Positions 15,744-26,200 of a stretch of 34,177 nt of DNA are shown here, piece after piece. The position numbers and the translations under genes were made by a program. The first letter of the stretch is position 1, and every line of letters begins with the position of its first letter. The DNA comes from an uncultured Clostridia bacterium (GTDB lineage Bacteria; Bacillota; Clostridia; TANB77; CAG-508): assembly GCA_944386325.1 (NCBI GenBank), contig CALXAP010000020.1, positions 1 to 34,177 on the forward strand, read 5' to 3'. The notes under the pieces were generated by a model, which made no database searches, was not told where the DNA came from, and saw only the letters and a program-made list of their open reading frames with translations.

Positions 15744-15793
15744 TTTTCGAGAAATAGCTCTGCAGTGCGGGCGAACACTGTTCGCCCCTACGA
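15744..15793. repeat. GGGCGAAC-type interspersed palindrome, copy 5
   Basis: GCGGGCGAACACTGTTCGCC then CCTACGA; it lies about 35 bp before MITE-like copy B, in the same order and spacing as at 11121-11411. Confidence 0.75.
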
Positions 15794-15827
15794 ATATTCT
15801 ATTAAATTTTGATTTATTAGATTTTCA

Positions 15828-16028
15828 GATTTTGAAATAATAATATTGAATAAATTTTGAATGCGATTGGAGATGTTTTTAGAATTTGTTATATAATTTA
15901 ATGAGGAATGTTCATGGGCAAAATCTTTGATTTTGAGCCTGAATGAAAGAGGCTCATTAAATTATTTTACAAATTCTTAAATATCGTATTGAGCCGAAAA
16001 ATTTATGAAATATTATTATTTCAAAATA
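15828..16028. mobile_element. MITE-like element, full copy B (about 200 bp)
   Basis: Ends GATTTTGAAATAATAATATT and, inverted, AATATTATTATTTCAAAAT form an 18-bp perfect terminal inverted repeat. The two ends differ from copy A at the same base on both sides (A versus T in the seventh to ninth bases), which suggests a paired change. The internal hairpin TTTAATGAGG...CTCATTAAA is preserved. It separates the two paralogous unknown genes. Confidence 0.75.
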
Positions 16029-16052
16029 TATTTTTTATAAGCTGTAAATAAT

Positions 16053-16078
16053 AAAAGGAGGAAAATAATCCTCCTTTT
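16053..16078 (-). terminator. Terminator after paralogue B
   Basis: AAAAGGAGGA (16053-16062) pairs with TCCTCCTTTT (16069-16078), a 10-bp stem with a 6-nt loop, giving a minus-strand hairpin ending in TTTT just past the stop of the gene at 16085. Confidence 0.75.
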
Positions 16079-16084
16079 TATTTT

Positions 16085-17017
16085 TTACTCTATAAAATCT
16101 CGTTGCAAATAATCACATTCTTCTCTCAAGTATTTATTTTTACTTTTTAGTCCATTTTTTAACTCATACACGTTTACAAATGTTCCATTAGCTGTTTGGA
16201 CTATATTCAATCTTCTATAATCATTTGTTTCATTAAACACATGAAGTTCTATTCTCAATATGTCTACATAATCTACATATTGAATTTTATATTGTTCAAG
16301 AACTCCAAACAAATGCTCATAGCTATAGTCTCCTTGTAACATTTCAACAAATCTGAAATCAACCGGATTCAAAGTATATACAATTAATTTTACTTCTCTA
16401 TCATCAGAAGTAAATTTTACTGTATTTTTAAATAACTCACCATTTTTTTCGTTTTTTATCTTTATCTTATAAAAAACGTCGTTAATTTCAGCTTCATTTT
16501 TGAATTTTGTTTTTCTCAGAAAATCACCTTCTAAGAAAATTTTTGCATTTTCTGTGTACAAAATTGTCTTATCGGCTTTTCTCTTAACCTTTTTAATTGC
16601 TTCTAATGCTGTCTTATTCTTATGATCTTTTCTCAGCTTTTTACTTGCTGATTTCTGAATAATATTTTTCAAATTATTCTTCATTTCTTCAAGTAAAACA
16701 ATTGAAAAAATCAATGCTCTATAAAGTAAACTCAATTTTGCATGCAGAATAGGTTCTTTTTCATGATATTTAACAGCCAAACTGTCTTTTTTAATATAGA
16801 AGTTATTGTTACCTCCGTTCCATCTGTAAATTAATACTTTCGAGTATGGTTTTATGCTTTCAATATAACTTTCAACCATTAATCCTTGATTAATCACTTG
16901 ATTAAAGTATTGACATGTTAATTTCGAAAATAACCGCTTTACCTCTTGTAAAAGCAAAGCATTTAATTTTTTTTCCACACTCCGCATAAGATCCCATAAC
17001 CAGATTAAAATAGTCAT
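16085..17017 (-). CDS. Unknown protein, paralogue B (310 residues)
   Basis: Paralogue of the protein at 14708-15616 (see shared blocks there); I do not recognise the family. N-terminal helical region (ALLLQEVKRLFSKL), the YIESIKPYSK block, a lysine-rich coiled stretch (KKLRKDHKNKTALEAIKKVK), then a beta-rich C-terminal half (YKIKIKNEKNGELFKNTVKF in pattern). No transmembrane helix. Its own SD GGAGG is 8 nt upstream and it has its own terminator at 16053, so it is transcribed separately from paralogue A. The pair may represent an accessory module. Confidence 0.65.
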   Translation of the reverse strand: MTILIWLWDLMRSVEKKLNALLLQEVKRLFSKLTCQYFNQVINQGLMVESYIESIKPYSKVLIYRWNGGNNNFYIKKDSLAVKYHEKEPILHAKLSLLYRALIFSIVLLEEMKNNLKNIIQKSASKKLRKDHKNKTALEAIKKVKRKADKTILYTENAKIFLEGDFLRKTKFKNEAEINDVFYKIKIKNEKNGELFKNTVKFTSDDREVKLIVYTLNPVDFRFVEMLQGDYSYEHLFGVLEQYKIQYVDYVDILRIELHVFNETNDYRRLNIVQTANGTFVNVYELKNGLKSKNKYLREECDYLQRDFIE

Positions 17018-17113
17018 TCTAATCTCCTCCTTATAAATTTTAATAAATTTGCTTAATTATTATATCACATAATAATATTATTGTAAACATAATATGGGAT
17101 TATTTTAAAAATA

Positions 17114-17617
17114 CTATATCTTCATAGTTACAACCTTATTTTCTTTTAATGTATTTGCTACATCTATAATTCTTTGATTGTCTGATCCTCTAAATTTTAA
17201 AGTAGGATTTTTCTTTTGCTCTATAAATCTTCCATCTACTAAAACATTTATCTGTTTTAAGCATTCATCTGTTACACTATCATGTCTTTCTTCCAACTGT
17301 TCTATTGTATAACCTGTATAACACCATACATTAAAATTTGGCTTTTCTTTCTTTACTTCTTTTATAAAATCTAATACTTCTGAAATATTTTGAGGGCAAA
17401 GTGGTTCACCACCACTTATTGTTACCCCTTTTAATATAGAATTTGCTTTGATTCTTTCTATTATTTCCTTTTTATTAAATTTTTCTCCAAATTTATAATC
17501 TTGTGCTGCTTTATTATGACAGCCAGGACAATTATGTGGACATCCACTTACAAATAATACTGCTCTCCAACCCAATCCATTTGAAATACTTTCATCATAA
17601 AATCCTGCCATATTCAT
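17114..17617 (-). CDS. nrdG: Anaerobic ribonucleotide reductase activating protein
   Basis: NrdG is a radical-SAM enzyme that installs the glycyl radical on NrdD. The 167-residue protein has the C-x3-C-x2-C iron-sulfur motif GCPHNCPGCHN (residues about 25-35) and the SAM-binding GVTISGGEPL. It lies 63 nt downstream of nrdD on the same strand, as in most anaerobes. GGGG precedes the ATG. A second in-frame ATG lies two codons in. Confidence 0.95.
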   Translation of the reverse strand: MNMAGFYDESISNGLGWRAVLFVSGCPHNCPGCHNKAAQDYKFGEKFNKKEIIERIKANSILKGVTISGGEPLCPQNISEVLDFIKEVKKEKPNFNVWCYTGYTIEQLEERHDSVTDECLKQINVLVDGRFIEQKKNPTLKFRGSDNQRIIDVANTLKENKVVTMKI

Positions 17618-17680
17618 ATTTTATTACCCCTTTTATATATTTTTTCTAAAATCTACATTCCAATTTACCATTCTAATTTT

Positions 17681-19954
17681 TTAGCAATGTGTTGTTCTAT
17701 CATGTAATTCTGCAAGTTTAGCATTATTCCAACGATTTGTAGCACCTACTAAATATCCTGTAATTCTTTGAATTGTATCTATATTTGTACTTCCACACAT
17801 TGGACATTTTGTTAAATTTGCATCTGCATTTTCAAATCCACAATCCATACATCTTGATCTTGTGTGATTAACACTTCCATAACCCATATTATATTTATCC
17901 ATTAAATCTACTACTGCTTCTACAGTTTCTGGGTTGTGTGTTGCATCACCATCTAATTCTATGTAGAATATATGTCCTCCTCCTGTTAATGCATGATATG
18001 GTGCTTCTATTTTAGCTTTTTGCTCAGCTGTACATTTGTACCATACAGGAACATGATTGCTATTTGTATAATATTCTCTATCTGTAATTCCCTTTAATAC
18101 TCCAAATTGTTTTTTATCTATTTTTGTAAATCTTCCAGATAATCCTTCTGCTGGAGTTGCTAAAACAGAATAATTTAAATCATATTTATCTGAATATCTC
18201 TTACATGCTTTATCAAATTCTTTTATTATTTCTAGTCCCAATTCTTGTGACTTTTCTGATTCTGCATGGTGTTGACCTGTTAATGCTGTTAAACATTCTG
18301 CAAGTCCTATAAAACCAATTCCTAATGTTCCATGTTTAATTACACTTTCAACAGTATCATTTGGAGATAATTTTTCACTACCTTCCCATAAACCAGCTGT
18401 CATTAATAATGGAAATTGTTTTGCAATAGCAGTACATTGGAATTTATATCTATCATATAATTGCACTGATACAACATCTAAATACTTGTCCAATTTTTTC
18501 ATAAATATTTCTTTTACAATTTTATTATATTCTGGTGTCATGTGTTCTTGGCTACCTGAACCAATCTCAAATTTCAATCCTGTTTTTTCTTGTGCTTCCA
18601 TTGCTGATTCTATTGCTAATCTAACTAAATTTATAGTTGTAAAAGATAAATTTCCTCTTCCAACTGAAGTATCTTCACCATACCTATCTGTAAATACTCT
18701 TGTTCTACAACCCATTGTTGCAACTTCATAATAATATCTATTTGGATCATCTGCTCTCCATTTATCATGTTTATTAAATGTTGCATCTAAATTTAAGAAA
18801 TTAGGGAAAAATCTTTTAGCAGATACTTCACATGCTAATTTATATAAATCGTAATTTGGATCTTCTGGTAGATAATTTACACCTCTTTTTTTCTTCCAAA
18901 TTTGTATTGGGAATATTGGTGTTTCATTATTTCCTACACCTCTTTTTGTTGAAAGTAGTGTTTCTCTTATAATACATCTACCTTCTGGAGATGTATCTGT
19001 TCCATAATTTATAGAACTAAATACAACTTGATTTCCTCCTCTTGAATGTATTGTATTCATATTATGTATAAATGCTTCCATCGCTTGGTGAACTCTATTT
19101 ACAGTCTCATTAATAGCTTTTTGTTTATACCTTTCTTTTCCTGTTAACCCATCTAATTCTTTTTTCAAATAATCATCTATTTTACATTCATATAAATCAG
19201 ATAAATCTTCATCTGTTAAATCTTCTATTTTCTTTACTTCTTCTATATATGTTTTTCTTACAAATGGAGCTAGATAAAAATCAAATGCTGGTATTGCTTG
19301 TCCTCCATGCATTTCATTTTGAACATTTTCTAGTGACATACATGCAAGTATACTTGCTGTTTCAATTCTTTTAGCTGGTCTTGAAGCACCATGTCCTGCT
19401 CTAAATCCATTTTTTAATATTTTATCTAATGGATGTTGTAAACATGTTAAACTCTTTGTTGGATAATAATCTTTATCATGAATATGTATATATCCATTCT
19501 TATGTGCTTCTCTTGCTTCTGGAGAAAGTAAAAAATCATCAACAAATGGTTTTGTTGTTTCACTTGCAAACTTCATCATCATACCTGCTGGTGTATCTGC
19601 ATTCATATTTGCATTTTCTCTTGTTATATCATTTGCTTTTGCTTCTATTATTTCTAAAAATATTTCTTTTGTTTTAGATTTTCTAGCAACATCTCTATTA
19701 TATCTATATGTAATATAACTTCTTGCAACATCTTTTCTTGAAGAAGCCATCAATTTATTTTCAACTAAATCTTGTATTTCATATACACTTACTTGTTTTT
19801 TATTACTAACTGATTTTTCTATACTATCTGCAATAGAATTTGCTAATTTTAAATCTACTCCTCCACTTGTTTGTGACATTGCTAATGTAATAGCCTTTAC
19901 AATTCTTTCAGAATTAAAATCATCTAATCTTCCGTCTCTTTTTATAACTTGCAT
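17681..19954 (-). CDS. nrdD: Anaerobic ribonucleoside-triphosphate reductase
   Basis: NrdD reduces ribonucleoside triphosphates to deoxyribonucleotides using a glycyl radical. The 757-residue protein has an N-terminal ATP-cone (VIKRDGRLDDFNSERIVKAI), the glycyl-radical-enzyme body (ILACMSLENVQNEMHGGQAIPAFDFY; RGGNQVVFSSINYG), a zinc ribbon CMDCGFENA...CPMCGS (about 709-728), and the radical loop RITGYLVGATNRWNNAK near the end. Start at ATG 19954 (MQVIKRDG), 8 nt after GGAGG; an earlier ATG at 19969 overlaps that site. It lies upstream of nrdG and supports strictly anaerobic growth. Confidence 0.97.
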   Translation of the reverse strand: MQVIKRDGRLDDFNSERIVKAITLAMSQTSGGVDLKLANSIADSIEKSVSNKKQVSVYEIQDLVENKLMASSRKDVARSYITYRYNRDVARKSKTKEIFLEIIEAKANDITRENANMNADTPAGMMMKFASETTKPFVDDFLLSPEAREAHKNGYIHIHDKDYYPTKSLTCLQHPLDKILKNGFRAGHGASRPAKRIETASILACMSLENVQNEMHGGQAIPAFDFYLAPFVRKTYIEEVKKIEDLTDEDLSDLYECKIDDYLKKELDGLTGKERYKQKAINETVNRVHQAMEAFIHNMNTIHSRGGNQVVFSSINYGTDTSPEGRCIIRETLLSTKRGVGNNETPIFPIQIWKKKRGVNYLPEDPNYDLYKLACEVSAKRFFPNFLNLDATFNKHDKWRADDPNRYYYEVATMGCRTRVFTDRYGEDTSVGRGNLSFTTINLVRLAIESAMEAQEKTGLKFEIGSGSQEHMTPEYNKIVKEIFMKKLDKYLDVVSVQLYDRYKFQCTAIAKQFPLLMTAGLWEGSEKLSPNDTVESVIKHGTLGIGFIGLAECLTALTGQHHAESEKSQELGLEIIKEFDKACKRYSDKYDLNYSVLATPAEGLSGRFTKIDKKQFGVLKGITDREYYTNSNHVPVWYKCTAEQKAKIEAPYHALTGGGHIFYIELDGDATHNPETVEAVVDLMDKYNMGYGSVNHTRSRCMDCGFENADANLTKCPMCGSTNIDTIQRITGYLVGATNRWNNAKLAELHDRTTHC

Positions 19955-20147
19955 TATTATGACCTCCATTTTTTTATTATAAATTTACCTAGGTTTCTTA
20001 ATTCGTTTTTTATTTTATATTCATAAAAAAGTAATGTCAAATTAAATTCTTTATGTAACTTTGATTAAATTTTTCAGTATTAATAATGCTTTCAAAGCTT
20101 ATATTTTTTCTAAATACAATATATTCCAGAAAAAATTTTTTATAAAA

Positions 20148-20184
20148 AATAAATCGCCCTTCTTTCTAAGAATTGCGATTTATT
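20148..20184 (-). terminator. Terminator of the giant glucan synthase gene
   Basis: AATAAATCGC (20148-20157) pairs with GCGATTTATT (20175-20184); on the minus strand the stem is followed by a T-rich run. It lies about 40 bp past the stop at 20221. Confidence 0.75.
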
Positions 20185-20220
20185 ACAATTTTGTTACAAA
20201 GTTTTTTATTTGTTTTTAAG

Positions 20221-23200
20221 CTAAATTTCCAGATTTATCTCATTAATTTTATTATTATCTTGTAATTTTATTTTTTGCATTTTTTCTTTATTGTTTGAAA
20301 ATACATTTTTTACCATGTTATTATTTTTGATTTTTATTATATATATACTGTTTTTATATTTATATCTTATTTTATATTCTTTCCATGACTCAGGAATTCT
20401 TGGATCTATTATTAAAAATCCATCTTTTATTTTAAATCCTAATATCTCTTCTATTCCTACTTTTATAAACCAACTGCTTGAACCTGTATACCATGTCCAG
20501 CCTCCTCTTCCTGCTAAATTACTTACCCCATACATATCTGCTGCTATAACATATGGTTCAACTTTGTATTTTTTAATTGCATCTTTTGTTCTTGAATGTT
20601 CTATAGGATTTATATAATTAAAATATTCTATAGCTCTATCATTAAATCCTAATAAACAATTAGCCCATACACTCCATATAGCTCCATGCGTATATTGCCC
20701 ACCATTTTCTCTAACTCCTGGTAAATACGCCTTTATATATCCTGGCTCTATATCGCTTTTTTCAAATGCTGGTGTTAATAGTTTTATAATTTCATTTTCT
20801 CTATCTACTAAATTCTTATCTAAATAATCCATTGAAATATACTTTTTATCATTATCCCCAGCACCTGATATTACAGACCAACTTTGTGCAATATTATCTA
20901 TTCTTCCTTCTTCATTTTCTGCACTACCTATCCACTTTCCATCATCAGTAAATGCTCTTCTAAACCATCTTCCATCCCAGCAATTTTCATTAATATTCTT
21001 CTTTAATTCTTTATTTATCTGTTCAAATTTTTCTACTAATTCATTATCTTCTTTTAACTTGCAAATAGGAATAAATTTATTTAAGATATCATACAAGAAA
21101 AATCCAAGCCATACACTTTCTCCTCTACCTTTATTTCCTACAGTGCTAAATCCGTCATTCCAATCACCTGAACCTATTTTTGGTATACCATGTTCTCCAA
21201 AATTAATCCCCTTTTCTAAGGCTTTTAAGCAATGTTTATATATAGTTTCACTTATCTGTGTAACAGGATGAATATCATAATTTTCATCAGTGTTTTCATC
21301 TAAAATATTTCCAGTTATATATGGTATTTCTTCATCTAAAATACTATAATCTCCTGTTGTATCTATATATTCGCATGTCATATATACAAGCCATAGCAAA
21401 TCATCTGAAAACTTTGTTCTAATTCCTTTTTTAGTTTCTTCATGCCACCAATGTTCTACATCACCTTCTAAAAATTGATGTGCAGCATGTTTTAATATTT
21501 GATTTTTCATAAAATTAATATCTATATATTTTAGTCCTAAAGTATCTTGTAATTGATCTCTAAATCCATATGCACCACCAGATTGATAAAAACCTGTTCT
21601 TGCCCATAGTCTACATGCTATAGTTTGATATTGAGCCCAACCATTTAACATTATATTCATAGATTCTATAGGAGTATCAACTTGTATACTATTTAACATA
21701 TCATACCAAAACTTTTTAGTTTCAGATAATTCTTTTTTACATTCTGAAATATTTGTATATTTCTTAACTTTATTATTTATCTCATTTATATTATCTTCTT
21801 GTCCTATTACTAAACTTATTTCTTTTGACTGAAATTCATCTAACTCTATATTTATTTCAATTGCAACACAAGCTGTTTGCCCAATACTACTAATATCATT
21901 ATCTAGTCTTATTTTATTTAATCCATCTGGATTTGTTACTCCGCCTTTTCCCATAAATGATTTTTTATTACCTGTATATGATTGTATTTTTTCACTTGAT
22001 GTTACATACATAATATTATCTCTAAACTCATTTGTATAAACATTTCTTATTTGTATATTATTGTTAATTTCATCATATTTCATATCAATAAAATCATTTG
22101 TTTTTAATTCGTCTTCTCCTAAAACAGGCTTTATATAATATATTAATTTAATATTCTTTTTAAATGAATCTACATTTTTAAGCCTAATAATATTAATTTT
22201 TGCTCTATCTTCTTTTGGTACAAAAATTTCTGTTTCTTGCACTATTCCATCACTATTGTGATTAAATTTTGCATATCCAAATCCATAAATAACAATATAA
22301 TCATTATTATCTGGCAGAGGATTAAATCCTAATGACCATATTTTTGAATTATCCATATCTTTTAAATAAACAATCTCTGATGGAATATCTGATACAGGAT
22401 TATTAGTCCATGCAGTTAATCTATTTAACCTACTATTTTGATTCCATGTATATCCTCCCATACTTTCAGTTACTAATGTTCCAAAATTTTGATTACTCAA
22501 TACATGACTCCATACTGTAGGAGCCTTATTTTCTTTATTAATCCTTATAATATATTCTTTTCCATCATTTGAAAATCCACCATATTCATTATAATATTTA
22601 AGATTATCTGAATCAAAATGTATAGACATTCTATCTTCATTATTATCATTTACTGTTTTTGAATTATCACTATCTATATTTATTATATTTTTTAAATAAT
22701 CTTCTTCCATATTTTGAATTATATTTTCTATATTTCCATCATGTGCATCTATAACTAAATTAGCTCTATATATAAACACATTTTCATCTTCAATATCTGC
22801 CTTATTTATTACAAATATTCCACCACTTATATTTTTTAAATAACTTAATTGTCTATTGTTTATTTCCGCTTCTATAGCCTGCTCTAAATATTTCTCATAA
22901 ACATTTTCCTCTTCATTTAGAATTATAAAATCCATACTTATATTTTTTATTTTATAATATTCAAATGCTTTTAATAAATCTTTTAAAACATCTACATCAT
23001 TTGCATATTTTATTTTTAAAAGTATTATCGGTATATCACCTGAAATTCCATATTTCCATAAGTCTGCTTGAGAATATCCATTATTTTTCATTTTATTAAT
23101 ATACAATTTCTTTGTAGGATTTTGAAAAATAATATATGATAATATTTTTTGAAATATTTCTATTTCTTTACCTTTTATTCCTAAATATCTATTTTCTTCT

Positions 23201-26200
23201 TCTACTTTTACTTTTGATAATTCAAATGTTCTTGCTATATTTTCTTCATTTGTATATTTTTTAATACTTCTTCTTACTTTATTTTCATCATTTTCTACAG
23301 TTATAATTAAATTTAAGGATATTTTCTCTCCTGGCTTTATTTTTATTGTTCTACGTAATGCTACAATTGGATTTGTTACATTTCCTATCATTTTCGAAAA
23401 AGGTATAGATTTTTCGATCATACTAGGTATACCAATATTTCCTCTTTCAAATAATTTTTGCTTATCTATTTCAAATTCTAATTCTCCAATTGTTTCATTT
23501 TCAGTATATAAATTCACTCCCAAAAATACTTCATGAGAATTTCCTCTTCTATTTCTTTTTATTAAAATTGAATTTGTATCATTTAGATAATCATATTTTA
23601 AAAACAAATTATTAAAAGCAGGATGTGAAAACTCTTGTTCTTTTGTTGAAATAACAGGTTCAAATACAGAGCTTACTTCAATCGTTTCTTCTATGCTACC
23701 ATTATTTTTTAATTCTAATCTTCTTATTTCAACAGGCTCATCTGGAGATATAACTATTTTCATTGTAGTTTCAATATTTTCATCATTTCGCACAAATTTA
23801 GTAGAATCTGGTGTAAAATGAATAGAAAATTTATCTGAAGATTCAATATCAGCTGATGTCCAAAGTCTTTTTGTTCTTATATTTTTTATATAAAAAAATA
23901 TTCCTTGTTTATAATCATCAGTTTCTTTGTATCTATTTATTATTAAATTTTTATACTGACTATATCCTTCTCCATTTTCTTTAATACATACAAGATAATC
24001 ATTATTTGAAAATACATTCGAATTATTAAGATTTCTATCTAATTTTGTAATAACTCTTTCTGAATATTGTTCATAATCTTTAACTCTTAATTTTTCTACT
24101 TTTTCTTTTTTCTCCTTTGTAATAACAACATCTGTTGGCATTCTTTCTTGTAATAATACATCTATTGCTTGTATTTCTGGATTTTTCATAAATCTATTTT
24201 GTAATACATTATTATTTATAAGATTATTTATAGAAAGTAAAATTAATCCTTGATGATGTGCCATATATGTTTTTACAGGCGCATACTTTTCTCCGTATGC
24301 TAATCTATCTGGTGTAAAATCTATTGCCTCGTAAAAACCATATTCATTATACATTCCCATACTTTCTAATTCTTTTAAATTTCTTATTACTTCTTTTGGC
24401 TGTTCTGTTATTGCAAGTATACTAGCATATGGTGAAATATTTAGTTCATCTGCTAATCCTCTTTTTAATCCAAGCCATGGTATTCCGAAAGCTTTATATT
24501 GATAGTTAGAATTTAAATCTTTTAAATTAAATGCCGCTTCAGATATTCCCCATGGCACATCTAGCCTTTTACTATACTCTTTTTGGCTCATTACTAAAAA
24601 CTTACATGATTCATCTAATAAACTTCCCTGATATTTTCTAATATTAATATTTGGCATTAAGTACTCAAATGCTGTACCTGACCACGAAATTAAACCTTTA
24701 TATCCATTTAAGCTAGTTAAAGTCCTACTTAAATTATTCCAATGTTTTGCTGGAACATCTTTTTTTGCTATTGCTATTAAACTTGCTTGTCTAGCTTCAG
24801 AAGCTAATAAATCATAATATGAGTCTGTAATAGAATTATCTTCCACATTAAATCCTATAGAAAAAATTCCTTTTTCTTCATCATATAAAACATAAAAATC
24901 TGTATCATTTATTATTTTATCTATATCATTTAAAACATTTTTTAAGTTCTCATATGAATCTTCTTCAGTTTTATTTTTTATAACAGTTTTTATAAATTGT
25001 TTTAATGTATATAAATATCCTACAAAATTTCCGCTATCTACTGTTGATACATATCTAGGATATAATGGCTTTAATGTATTTATATTATACCAATTATATA
25101 AATGCCCATTCCATTTTGGAAGTTTTTTTATAGTTTCCATTGACTTTTCTATCATAAAAATAGTATCTTTTAAATTTATATATCCTAAATCAAAAGCAGA
25201 TACTATAGCAAGCAAACCTAAACCAATATTTGTTGATGATGTTCTATTTACTATATATCCAATTCTATCTTCCTGATAATTATCTGGTGGTAAATAATTG
25301 TTTTCTTCATTCATATATTGTGCAAAAAAATTCCATGTTCTTTTACCCAATTCCATAGTATATTTATTTTCCTCATCTGTTAATTCTTGTTCCTTTAAAA
25401 CAATCTCTTTACTTATATAGTAAGCAATAATTGGACCAATAATCCATAATATACCTAATATAAATAATATAATCTTTAACAATATGTTATTTATAAATAC
25501 ACCTGCTAAAATTGTTATAATACCGATAATTATATTAAAAATCATATCACCTAAATATGATACTAAATTAGTTTTAGAACTTTTTTCTGCCTGTTCTGAT
25601 GTTGTCCACTCTAGTAATTTTTTATGTGATATTTTATCTCTATATACTGCTTTTATAATTGCATTTAAAGAAATATAAGCCTTATATGGTAAACAAGATA
25701 AATTTATAATTCCTGCAATAAAACTCCATTTTATGCCTGTAACAACAGGTGTAAAATATTTTTGTTTAGACACATCTTCTTTTTTAAAAATTATATCTAC
25801 AATAGTTGGTATAAAAATAGCAAGTAATAAAAGTAATATCAAACCACTTGAATTTAATCCATAAATATAATTTAATAAAATTAATATTAAAATATCTAAA
25901 ACCAAAAAAATCTCTGTAAAACTTCTTCTTAAATTATCAAGAATTTTATATTTAGATATCTTGTTTAATGGATTTGTTTTTATGTTTCCATGTGCATCTT
26001 TAACATTCTTTTTTAACCAATCAGCAATCTGCCAATCTCCTCTTATCCATCTATGAAGTCTTTTCATACTGCTATTGTATTTTGCAGGATATCCATCAAG
26101 TAACATTATGTCTGATACTAATGCACATCTCAAATAATTTCCTTCTAATAAATCATGACTTAAAACTTTATTATTTGGTATTTGATTATACAAAACTTTA

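Noticed and set aside
18486..19677. Plus-strand open frames opposite nrdD
   Set aside because: Antisense to a certain gene, without ribosome-binding sites or recognisable domains.
20110..20135. NrdR box upstream of nrdD
   Set aside because: ACAATATATTCC is only a partial match to the ACACWATATATWGTGT consensus and no second box is nearby.
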